Shown here one piece after another: positions 1 through 6,244 of a stretch of 12,118 nucleotides of DNA (the first letter of the stretch is position 1; every line of letters starts with the position of its first letter). Position numbers and translations under genes: made by a program. A model generated the notes under the pieces. The model searched no databases, was not told the origin of the DNA, and saw only the letters and a program-made list of their open reading frames with translations. The stretch comes from an uncultured Clostridia bacterium (GTDB lineage Bacteria > Bacillota > Clostridia > Saccharofermentanales > Saccharofermentanaceae), in assembly GCA_946405115.1 (NCBI GenBank), contig CAMJGB010000037.1, positions 1 through 12,118 of the forward strand, given 5' to 3'.

Positions 1-2
1 AG

Positions 3-1211
3 CATGAGGTCCGTACAGTCCTTAACGACGTATCCTTCGATATCAAGAAGGGCGAGGCTGTAGGCCTCATCGGTCACAACGGCTGCGGTAAGTCCACGTT
101 ATTGAAGCTTATCTCGGGTATCCTTTACCCTGACGGCGGTTCTGTTGATATCAAGGGCCGCGTATCCTCATTGCTCGAGCTTGGTGCAGGTTTCCATCCT
201 GACATGAGTGGCCGAGAGAATATCTATATCAACGCATCTATTTTCGGTCTTACGAAGGAAGAGATCGAGGCTCGTTTGCAAAGCATCATCGACTTCTCCG
301 AGTTGGCCGGATTCATCGATAATCCTGTTCGTACATATTCATCCGGAATGTACATGAGACTTGCGTTCTCAGTTGCAATCAACGTTGATGCTGACGTTTT
401 GCTCATCGACGAGATCTTAGCTGTAGGTGACGCGAACTTCCAGGCGAAGTGCTTCTCAAAGCTTCAGGAGATCAAGGAGAAGGGAACGACGATCGTAATC
501 GTTTCCCACTCACTTTCACAGATTGAGAATATCTGCGACAGATCCATCTGGATCAACGAGGGTGTCATCAGAGCTGACGGCACGCCTTTGGCAGTTCATT
601 CCGAGTACCTTGAGTTTATGAACGAGCAGCGTAAGGCAGCAGGCGGCAAGGATCTTGATATCCCGCCCGAGTATGTTGCTTACATGCAGGAGAGACGCTA
701 CAAGGAGAACCTTAAGCTCTCCATGATCCCTGAGCAGCAGGCAGCTGTCGAAGCTAACGGCGGACAGTACCGCTGGGGTTCAGGTGAAGTAAAGATAACA
801 AGTATTACTGCAAGCGGTCCCGATGGTGTGGGAAAAAGGCTTTTCGAGGTGGGCACCGACGTTTACTTTAAGGTGCACTACCATGTGGAGAAGCCCATAA
901 AGGACGCTGTGTTCGGCATCGGATTCTTCAGAAATTCCGGCGAGAATCTCTACGGCACCAACACGCGAATCGACGGCCACCCGAACTTCGATCTTGATGA
1001 AGACGGCGAGTTCACGATCATTATGCGCAAGATCCCGCTGATGCCCGACCAGTATACGGTCAGCTTCTCGATCGAGTACGGTGACGGCGTGCCCGTGGAT
1101 TACTGGAAGGACGCGCTCAAGATAGATACTTACAGACAGACAAGTGACGTCGGCGGCTTCTTTATGGAGCACGACTGGGACTATAAAGCTAAGGGGCAGG
1201 ACAATGGCTGA
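3..1211 (+). CDS. Wzt-type polysaccharide ABC transporter ATP-binding protein (5' partial)
   Basis: Nucleotide-binding subunit of an ABC exporter for lipid-linked polysaccharide (Wzt/TagH group). It should act on the inner face of the membrane with a Wzm-type permease, which is not in the window. The reading frame is open from base 3, so the true start lies upstream; 402 residues are visible. In visible numbering: Walker A GHNGCGKST at 24-32, ABC signature around YSSGMYMR at 112-119, Walker B LLIDEIL near 133-139 with D136/E137, and switch histidine in IVSHS at 169. From about residue 257 (RWGSGEV) to the end lies a beta-rich segment matching the Wzt C-terminal carbohydrate-recognition domain, which in known Wzt proteins decides which chain is exported. 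The stop overlaps the next gene's start by 8 bases, so this is the visible head of a five-gene operon. The family call is firm; the substrate is unknown. Confidence 0.93.
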   Translation, partial: HEVRTVLNDVSFDIKKGEAVGLIGHNGCGKSTLLKLISGILYPDGGSVDIKGRVSSLLELGAGFHPDMSGRENIYINASIFGLTKEEIEARLQSIIDFSELAGFIDNPVRTYSSGMYMRLAFSVAINVDADVLLIDEILAVGDANFQAKCFSKLQEIKEKGTTIVIVSHSLSQIENICDRSIWINEGVIRADGTPLAVHSEYLEFMNEQRKAAGGKDLDIPPEYVAYMQERRYKENLKLSMIPEQQAAVEANGGQYRWGSGEVKITSITASGPDGVGKRLFEVGTDVYFKVHYHVEKPIKDAVFGIGFFRNSGENLYGTNTRIDGHPNFDLDEDGEFTIIMRKIPLMPDQYTVSFSIEYGDGVPVDYWKDALKIDTYRQTSDVGGFFMEHDWDYKAKGQDNG

Positions 1212-1614
1212 GAACGAAGTTAACAACGGAATCGACGTAACCAAGATAATGGAGCAGATCCGCGCCAAAATCAAGGAGAGCGGAGCCGACAGAATTCCTT
1301 TGTCATTTCAGGATGCTTCTTCCGGCGCTTCAGCCTCCACTTTGGACGAGGCTGTAAGATACCTTGCTTATAACTACGAAGTAACGGCATACCAGATGCT
1401 TGAGGGCAATAAGCTCAAGCGTTTCTTCAAGAAGTGCATCCGCAAGGCAGGATCCTTCTTCGTGCTGCCGATCGTAGCCCAGCAGAACAAGCTTAACTAC
1501 AACTATTACATGGTCTGCGAGGCCGTGAAGAATCAGAAGAACGAGATCGAGGACCTGCAGAAGACTTTGGCTTCGCTTGAGTCTAAGGTAGACGCTTTGG
1601 AGAAGAAGTCATGA
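1204..1614 (+). CDS. Small coiled-coil protein of polysaccharide cluster, copy A
   Basis: 136-residue protein of unknown function. The ATG at 1204 is chosen because AAGGGG at 1191-1196 sits seven bases upstream and it overlaps the end of the ATPase gene; an upstream in-frame start at 1144 lacks such support. Layout: N-terminal charged helix DVTKIMEQIRAKIKE (11-25), a low-complexity Ser/Ala linker (38-47), a Tyr-rich stretch (52-63), a basic/hydrophobic segment LKRFFKKCIRKAGSFFVLPI (71-90), then a probable coiled coil (about 106-135) with repeated Leu and Glu/Lys. From memory, similar N-terminal segments (IMEEIR-type helix, then a basic segment, then a coiled coil) precede methyltransferases or glycosyltransferases in other Bacillota glycan clusters; here the segment stands alone. 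It could be an adaptor that tethers enzymes to the membrane or exporter. That role is inference. There is no signal peptide or clear transmembrane helix. Confidence 0.8.
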   Translation: MAENEVNNGIDVTKIMEQIRAKIKESGADRIPLSFQDASSGASASTLDEAVRYLAYNYEVTAYQMLEGNKLKRFFKKCIRKAGSFFVLPIVAQQNKLNYNYYMVCEAVKNQKNEIEDLQKTLASLESKVDALEKKS

Positions 1615-1988
1615 GTGAAGGCATGACTTCTCGCGAGATGTGGGAGGCCCGCCGTAAGGAAGAGGGCCGCGAGGGAACAGTAACGCTTCCCGTTAACTTC
1701 GAAGATATCTCTGTTCTCATGGGTCTGTCGATGGAGGACTCCGTGTCGCGCACACTCGACCTTATCGAGAAGGACAAGAAGGTCGTTCCCCAGTACACGT
1801 CCCTTGCGAAGAAGCTCGGAGGCATGTTCTACGGCTTCTATTACAACCCCTGCGTTTACGCGCAGAATGATATTAACGACAAGCTTCTTACGGTTCTTAA
1901 GGAGTTCCGCGAGCAGGAGAAGATCAAGCAGGACTTGTTCTCCCGTATTAATGTTCTTCAGGACAGATTGGATGAGCTCGAGTCATGA
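1611..1988 (+). CDS. Small coiled-coil protein of polysaccharide cluster, copy B
   Basis: 125-residue protein of unknown function, starting at an ATGA overlap with copy A and ending in an ATGA overlap with the next GT4 gene. An alternative start at 1623 would remove four residues; the ribosome site is weak for either. Its order of parts mirrors copy A: a charged N-terminal helix (5-21), a PVNFED motif (27-32; copy A has PLSFQD at 32-37), a Lys-Lys then aromatic segment LAKKLGGMFYGFYYNP (65-80), AQND (84-87; copy A has AQQN at 92-95), and a C-terminal coiled coil (about 92-124). This suggests two diverged relatives, possibly heteromeric partners through their coiled coils. Overlapping genes imply tightly coupled translation with the ATPase and glycosyltransferases. 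There is no catalytic motif. Confidence 0.8.
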   Translation: MSEGMTSREMWEARRKEEGREGTVTLPVNFEDISVLMGLSMEDSVSRTLDLIEKDKKVVPQYTSLAKKLGGMFYGFYYNPCVYAQNDINDKLLTVLKEFREQEKIKQDLFSRINVLQDRLDELES

Positions 1989-3082
1989 GGATCTTCCAGG
2001 TACTGACAACTTTGTCCCGCGGCGATGCCGTAAGTAACGACACTCTGGCGATCCAGAAGCTTCTTAAGGCAAACGGAATCAAGTCCGTTATCTACGCCGA
2101 GCACCTGGACCCGAAGTTTATAAGCAAGACTATAAAGCCTTATCACGTGCTTCCCAAGGTTCGAAAAGGCGATCTCATGCTGTACCACCTTTCCACGGGT
2201 ACCGTGCTTAACGAGAAGATAAAGGACCTCCCCTGCAAGAAGATCGTTATCTACCACAACATGACCCCGCCGGATTTCTTCGTGCCTTACTCAGGTCAGG
2301 CGGCGAAGCTTTGCTCCCAGGGTATCGAGGAAGCGATCTCTCTAAAAGACACGTTCGACGCAGGCATCAACGACTCTTCCTTCAATATGCATCAGCTTGA
2401 AGGCTACGGCTATAAGTGCCCCATGAAGGTGTGCCCTATCTTGGTTCCTTTTGAAGATTACGCGAAAGAACCTGATGCTGCTTTGCTTGAGAAGATGGGC
2501 GGCCCCGCTGCTACTAACGATCACGAAGTTAAGAACGTCCTGTTCGTAGGACGTATCGTTCCTAATAAGAAACCCGAGGACATCATGACGATGCTCTATG
2601 CTTACCGTCAGATGTATAAGGAGCCTGTTAGATTGATTCTTGCAGGTTCCACGCAGGGAATGGAGAAGTATACGGCTCGCTTGAGATTGTATGCGAAGAA
2701 GCTCGGGCTCGATGACATCGTGTTCACTGGTCATATCACGTTCCCTCAGATTCTTGCTTACTATCGTTCTGCTGATGCTTTTGTTCAGCTTAGTGAGCAC
2801 GAGGGGTTCTGTGTGCCTTTACTTGAGGCAATGTATTTCCGCATTCCTATCGTGGCGTTCGATTCTTGTGCCATGCCTGAGACTTTGGGCGGCACCGGTG
2901 TGCTTTTGTCCGAGAAGGATCCCGGCTTGATGGGACAGGCGCTGCATAGTGTGCTTTTCGATAAGGAGCTTAGGGAGAAGATTCTTGCTGAGCAGGACGA
3001 GCGCTTGAAGTATTTCTCTTATGAGAATGTTTCCGCGATGTTTATGCAGCAGCTTAACGAGTTCAGGGAGGCGCTCAAGTGA
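1985..3082 (+). CDS. GT4-family glycosyltransferase (first of tandem pair)
   Basis: 365-residue GT-B-fold retaining glycosyltransferase of family GT4 (Glycos_transf_1), expected to add a sugar from a nucleotide-sugar donor to the lipid-linked glycan at the cytoplasmic membrane face. The donor-binding half is clear: VLFVGRIVPNKKPED (185-199) with the conserved Arg and Lys, a beta-strand/glycine stretch VRLILAGS (215-222), FTGHI (247-251), and the E-x7-E motif at E273 and E281 within EHEGFCVPLLEAM. The N-terminal acceptor domain is less conserved, as usual. The gene overlaps both neighbours (ATGA upstream, GTGA downstream). Length is normal. Specificity cannot be read; a mannosyltransferase is possible because manC lies nearby. 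Confidence 0.93.
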   Translation: MRIFQVLTTLSRGDAVSNDTLAIQKLLKANGIKSVIYAEHLDPKFISKTIKPYHVLPKVRKGDLMLYHLSTGTVLNEKIKDLPCKKIVIYHNMTPPDFFVPYSGQAAKLCSQGIEEAISLKDTFDAGINDSSFNMHQLEGYGYKCPMKVCPILVPFEDYAKEPDAALLEKMGGPAATNDHEVKNVLFVGRIVPNKKPEDIMTMLYAYRQMYKEPVRLILAGSTQGMEKYTARLRLYAKKLGLDDIVFTGHITFPQILAYYRSADAFVQLSEHEGFCVPLLEAMYFRIPIVAFDSCAMPETLGGTGVLLSEKDPGLMGQALHSVLFDKELREKILAEQDERLKYFSYENVSAMFMQQLNEFREALK

Positions 3083-4290
3083 AGGTCTGTTTTGTAGTTC
3101 AAAGATACGGCCTTGAGGTCAACGGAGGAGCGGAAGCATACACCCGTGAAGTCGCCGAGCACCTCGCGCAGTTGCCCGGATATGAGGTAGCTTGCGTCAC
3201 GACCTGCGCCATCAATTACCAGACGTGGAAAAACGAGTACGAACCCGGTGTAACAATGTTAAACGGCGTAAAAGTCGAGCGCTTGAGCAATTCTGCCGAG
3301 CGTGACGTCGCTTCGTTTAATAAGCTTAGTGAGAAAGTTTTGGGTGCCGCAGCGGCGCGTCAGCCTCTGTCTGTTAGTAAGGAAGAGGAGTGGATGGAGC
3401 GCCAGGGACCATGCTGTCCGGAGCTTCCGAAGAGACTCGCCGAGCTTCATGATGAGTACGACGTTTTTGTGTTCGTTTGCTATCTTTATTACACGACATA
3501 TTTTGGATTGCCGGCCGTAGCTGACAAGGCGATCTTTATCCCGACGGCGCATGAGGAGACTCCGATTCATTTGGGAATCTTCGAGAAGATGTTTACGTTG
3601 CCCGCCGCCTTCTACTACAACACGGTGGAGGAGAAGGAACTTACTAATGCATTGTTCCCGTCGTCTTTGTCTAAGCCTGACAACGGCGGCAAGGGCGGAG
3701 TTGGTGTCGAGCTGCCTTCCGGTATTGACGGCGAGGCGTTCAAAGCGAAGTACGGCCTTGATAACTTTATGCTCTATGTAGGACGAATCGACGAGAATAA
3801 GTGCTGCCCCGAACTGTTCAAGTACTTCGCCGAGTACAAGAAGAGGCATCCGAATTCTTCGTTGAAGCTTGTGCTGATGGGCAAGCCCGTGTGCGAGATC
3901 CCGGAACGTGATGATATTGTGTCTTTAGGGTTCGTCAGTGAGGAGGATAAGTTCTCGGGTTTGGCTGCTTGTAGGTTCCTGGTTTTGCCGTCGAAGTTCG
4001 AGTCTTTGTCTATCGTTGTGCTCGAGGCGATGAAGATGAATAAGCCGGTGCTGGTGTCGGCGGATTGCCCTGTGTTGAAAGGTCATGCTCTGCGTTCTAA
4101 TGCGGGTCTTTATTATTCCGGATTCCTCGAGTTCGAGGGTTGTGTGAATTATCTTGTGGATAACCCTGATGTTGCGGAGAAGATGGGGTTGAATGGTGTG
4201 TCGTATGTCGACCGCGACTATTCCTGGTCCGCTATCTGCGAAGGCTGGGATCGATTGATTTCTAAAGTTGCAGGGAAAGCCGAGTCCTGA
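3079..4290 (+). CDS. GT4-family glycosyltransferase (second of tandem pair)
   Basis: 403-residue GT4 enzyme with a GTG start in a GTGA overlap with the previous gene. The N-terminal acceptor domain has the glycine loop NGGAEAYTREVAEHL (15-29). The C-terminal donor domain has LYVGRIDENK (232-241), a strand LKLVLMG (262-268), LGFVSEEDK (283-291), and E-x7-E at E308 and E316 in FESLSIVVLEAM. Cys-rich spots (CCPEL occurs at both 112-116 and 242-246) are unusual for the family but probably not functional. It is probably the last gene of the operon. The stop may follow a small indel: in the +2 reading frame just past residue 400, an open Pro/Ala/Ser-rich tail runs to a stop at 4340-4342, so the parental protein may have been about 17 residues longer. 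Confidence 0.92.
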   Translation: MKVCFVVQRYGLEVNGGAEAYTREVAEHLAQLPGYEVACVTTCAINYQTWKNEYEPGVTMLNGVKVERLSNSAERDVASFNKLSEKVLGAAAARQPLSVSKEEEWMERQGPCCPELPKRLAELHDEYDVFVFVCYLYYTTYFGLPAVADKAIFIPTAHEETPIHLGIFEKMFTLPAAFYYNTVEEKELTNALFPSSLSKPDNGGKGGVGVELPSGIDGEAFKAKYGLDNFMLYVGRIDENKCCPELFKYFAEYKKRHPNSSLKLVLMGKPVCEIPERDDIVSLGFVSEEDKFSGLAACRFLVLPSKFESLSIVVLEAMKMNKPVLVSADCPVLKGHALRSNAGLYYSGFLEFEGCVNYLVDNPDVAEKMGLNGVSYVDRDYSWSAICEGWDRLISKVAGKAES

Positions 4291-4409
4291 GTCTAAGTCG
4301 GAGCCTGCGCCTGCAGTCGCGTCGAATCCTGAAAACGCCTGATTTTATTGGAAATCCGTGATTCAAACCCCCTTTATTTTCCCAAAAGTTGGGACTGATA
4401 TTCTATTGT

Positions 4410-4439
4410 TTGTTCTTGCCTCAGCCCTCACAATATAAG
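4410..4439 (+). promoter_or_regulatory. Possible promoter of the nuclease-like gene
   Basis: TTGTTC (4410-4415) and TATAAG (4434-4439) are 18 bases apart, a sigma-A-like arrangement in an AT-rich stretch. The -10 hexamer nearly touches the ATG at 4441, so transcription would begin at or just inside the gene. Either the transcript is leaderless or the real promoter is a different one in the 4340-4440 gap. The gap also holds a weak 5-bp hairpin, CCCAAAAGTTGGG (4381-4393), with no T-run. I see no convincing terminator for the preceding operon. Confidence 0.3.
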
Positions 4440-4440
4440 T

Positions 4441-5226
4441 ATGAATCAGGGGATAATTTCAAAAGAGTTCTATATTGGACGATATATTTATCTGACGGAG
4501 CAGTTGGCGAGGTTGCCGATCGCTGTCTTTAATCGTGTTTGTAATTATAACGGAATAGCTATTTGGACAATTGATAAACAGACCGGTAAAAAAGTTCGAG
4601 TCAAAAGATTAACAGAGAACAATCCTGAATACTCGAGATATAGTGAGATAGCTTTGAAACGAGCACATCTGGAGGAACAGCTCAAAATCACTTTGAATAA
4701 CTGGTCAAAGGATTATAGCGGTAATCTTACGGATATCGCAGCAGGGTATGTGATAGTTCCAAATACTGACAATGTATACAGTTCTGCTTTTTGGTCGAGG
4801 CTTAATAATAATTCCAATAGTTATGAGCAAGATCGTAAAGTGATGCACAACAGCATTATGATGCGTTCTCAGTTCGAGGCTGATGTAGCTAATATTCTTG
4901 AAGAGTTAGGAATAGATTACAAATATGAAGTGGAACTGCTTTTTAATTCCAAAGACAGATATTATCCTGACTTTAGTTTGAATTTTCCGGAATATAATCG
5001 TTGTGGTTTTCTTGAGGCCTTGGGTGGAATGGATAATTTTGGATATGTCGGTCACAATGCCAAGAAACTGAATACTTACTTTAATGCAGGCTTGTATCCC
5101 AATCGCGACATAGCATTTATCGCTGGAGATCTAAATTATCGCCCTGATTATGCAACCATGAAGAGGATAATAGGCGTCATGTGTGATGCCTTTGCCAGAC
5201 AATATGTCTTGAAGAAGATCCGATAG
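4441..5226 (+). CDS. Orphan PD-(D/E)XK nuclease-like protein
   Basis: 261-residue protein of no established function. The C-terminal half resembles the restriction-endonuclease-like fold of stand-alone proteins common in Clostridia: RSQFEADVANILEELGI (142-158, with E146 as the likely first acidic residue), a strand YKYEVEL, then YYPDFSL with D177, and FLEALGGMDN with E192. The usual lysine after that glutamate is absent, although KK at 208-209 in the following helix could replace it, so catalysis is uncertain. The N-terminal part (about 18-90) is basic, with GKKVRVKRLTENNP-like residues suited to nucleic-acid contact. There is no Shine-Dalgarno sequence before ATG 4441. The gene is visibly more AT-rich than its neighbours and stands alone between the glycan blocks, which suggests acquisition. 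The fold call comes from motif memory. Confidence 0.75.
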   Translation: MNQGIISKEFYIGRYIYLTEQLARLPIAVFNRVCNYNGIAIWTIDKQTGKKVRVKRLTENNPEYSRYSEIALKRAHLEEQLKITLNNWSKDYSGNLTDIAAGYVIVPNTDNVYSSAFWSRLNNNSNSYEQDRKVMHNSIMMRSQFEADVANILEELGIDYKYEVELLFNSKDRYYPDFSLNFPEYNRCGFLEALGGMDNFGYVGHNAKKLNTYFNAGLYPNRDIAFIAGDLNYRPDYATMKRIIGVMCDAFARQYVLKKIR

Positions 5227-5234
5227 TGGTGTTG

Positions 5235-5345
5235 TTGTCTCATTTGTTGTCTGAGATAGAGTTTGAGACAACGATTGAGACAAAATAAGGCCAATTTTGT
5301 CTGATTTGTTGTCTCAGTTGAGGGTTGTGACAATATTTGAGACAA
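5235..5345. repeat. Tandem pair of 49-bp imperfect hairpins built from TTGTCTCA octamers
   Basis: Unit 1 is 5235-5283 and unit 2 is 5297-5345, a 62-base period. Each unit has a 20-base left arm, an 8-base loop and a 21-base right arm. The left arms differ at only two positions (C/G swaps), and the right arms match at 17 of 21. Within each unit the right arm is a near reverse complement of the left, so each can fold into a long stem. The octamer TTGTCTCA or its complement TGAGACAA recurs eight times, some copies with one change. It lies between the 3' ends of the convergent nuclease-like and HAD genes. Possible roles are a bidirectional transcription stop, a mobile palindromic element or a protein-binding array; the sequence does not decide. 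Confidence 0.85.
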
Positions 5346-5391
5346 CAGCCGATAAAATACAGGCGATAGAAGGGCAAAACGGCCGGAAAAA

Positions 5392-6192
5392 TCAGCTTAC
5401 TGTTGGCAATATGAAGTCGTGGACGGCTTTGGCGAAGCCGTCGGAGGCGCAGTCGGAGGTTATGAACTCGGCAGCCGCGAGGACGCGGGGGTCTGAACCG
5501 GCCATGGCGATGGGGTGGGCGGAAGATTCCAACAATGAGATATCATTCTCTGAGTCACCCAGCGCGAATGTCATCTCAGCAGGGATTCCCAACAGAGAAG
5601 CAATCTTAAGCAATGCCAAACCCTTGGACGTACCGGTCATCATGACATCATAGAAGTTCTTAGCTGAACTTACGACCTGAAGGCAGGGAATACTCTTAAT
5701 CGCAGCAACCACATTGGCGGGCGGATCGATCAACAGGAACTTATTAAACGGCACATCATAAGAATCAAGAATCCGGCACTTAATATCTGAAGGAACGCCG
5801 GAATTATAATCATCAATGAATGGGCGGCGGGAACTGCACGGGAAGAAATACAAACCGGAAGACGAATACCCGGTCGCATTCACATTATTATCAATGAACA
5901 ACCTAATCAACTCAGAAAGCACATCAGACGGGAAATCCACAGACTCCACATCACAAAATGAAACAGGATCGGAAATCGCCGCACCGTTAGATGTGATCAG
6001 AGGAACGGAAATCCCTAATGATCGGGCATATGAACCGGTTATATAGAACGATCGGCCGGTCGCCAAAGTCACGCACCCGCCGGCCTCCCTAATATCAGAC
6101 ACAGCACGAACATTCGCCTCAGACACGGGCTGTCCGGGGAGAAGCAAAGTATAGTCCATATCGGTCGCTACGAGAAACTTATAATCACTCAT
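5392..6192 (-). CDS. Cof-type HAD-superfamily phosphatase
   Basis: 266-residue cytoplasmic hydrolase of HAD subclass IIB (Cof family), which removes phosphate from sugar phosphates or similar small molecules through an aspartyl-phosphate. All four motifs are present: motif I DMDYTLL with nucleophile D11 and D13, motif II TSNGA with S68, motif III K190 in TSKGLAL, and motif IV GDSEND (212-217). The type C2 cap occupies roughly residues 80-185. Length is normal. It diverges from manC, so a sugar-phosphate substrate linked to mannose metabolism is plausible but unproven; family members are promiscuous. The ATG at 6192 lies only a few bases beyond the predicted transcription start and has no Shine-Dalgarno sequence. 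Confidence 0.92.
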   Translation of the reverse strand: MSDYKFLVATDMDYTLLLPGQPVSEANVRAVSDIREAGGCVTLATGRSFYITGSYARSLGISVPLITSNGAAISDPVSFCDVESVDFPSDVLSELIRLFIDNNVNATGYSSSGLYFFPCSSRRPFIDDYNSGVPSDIKCRILDSYDVPFNKFLLIDPPANVVAAIKSIPCLQVVSSAKNFYDVMMTGTSKGLALLKIASLLGIPAEMTFALGDSENDISLLESSAHPIAMAGSDPRVLAAAEFITSDCASDGFAKAVHDFILPTVS

Positions 6193-6200
6193 GTTGTGAT

Positions 6201-6229
6201 ATTATATTATTCAAAGTAAAAGCACACAA
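6201..6229 (-). promoter_or_regulatory. Promoter of the HAD phosphatase gene, probably leaderless
   Basis: Read on the minus strand, TTGTGT (6229-6224) and a consensus TATAAT (6206-6201) are separated by exactly 17 bases. Transcription would start near 6194, leaving only about two bases before the ATG at 6192. No Shine-Dalgarno sequence is present, consistent with a leaderless mRNA. The -35 box lies next to the manC ribosome site on the other strand, so the two divergent genes share nearly all of this 50-base gap. Confidence 0.6.
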
Positions 6230-6230
6230 T

Positions 6231-6235
6231 GGAGG
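6231..6235 (+). promoter_or_regulatory. manC ribosome binding site that decides the start
   Basis: GGAGG ends nine bases before the ATG at 6245 and directly abuts an earlier in-frame ATG at 6236. The spacing favours 6245 as the real start, giving an N-terminus MQRAAVIMAGG that fits the family. Confidence 0.8.
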
Positions 6236-6244
6236 ATGATAACG

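Noticed and set aside
780..1274. Long minus-strand open frame opposite the end of the ATPase gene
   Set aside because: It is antisense to a well-supported domain, shows no recognisable motif and has no ribosome site or operon context.
3259..3849. Minus-strand open frame of 196 codons opposite the second GT4 gene
   Set aside because: Shadow of a GT4 gene with clear motifs; its translation shows no domain signature.
4381..4393. CCCAAAAGTTGGG hairpin as a terminator of the left operon
   Set aside because: Only a 5-bp stem with no T-run next to it.
5235..5345. Reading the octamer array as a CRISPR fragment
   Set aside because: The units alternate in orientation and fold on themselves; there are no uniform repeats with unique spacers and no cas genes.
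5297..5653. Plus-strand open frame of 118 codons starting within the hairpin repeat
   Set aside because: Mostly antisense to the motif-complete HAD gene; its start lies in the repeat and it has no protein-family features.
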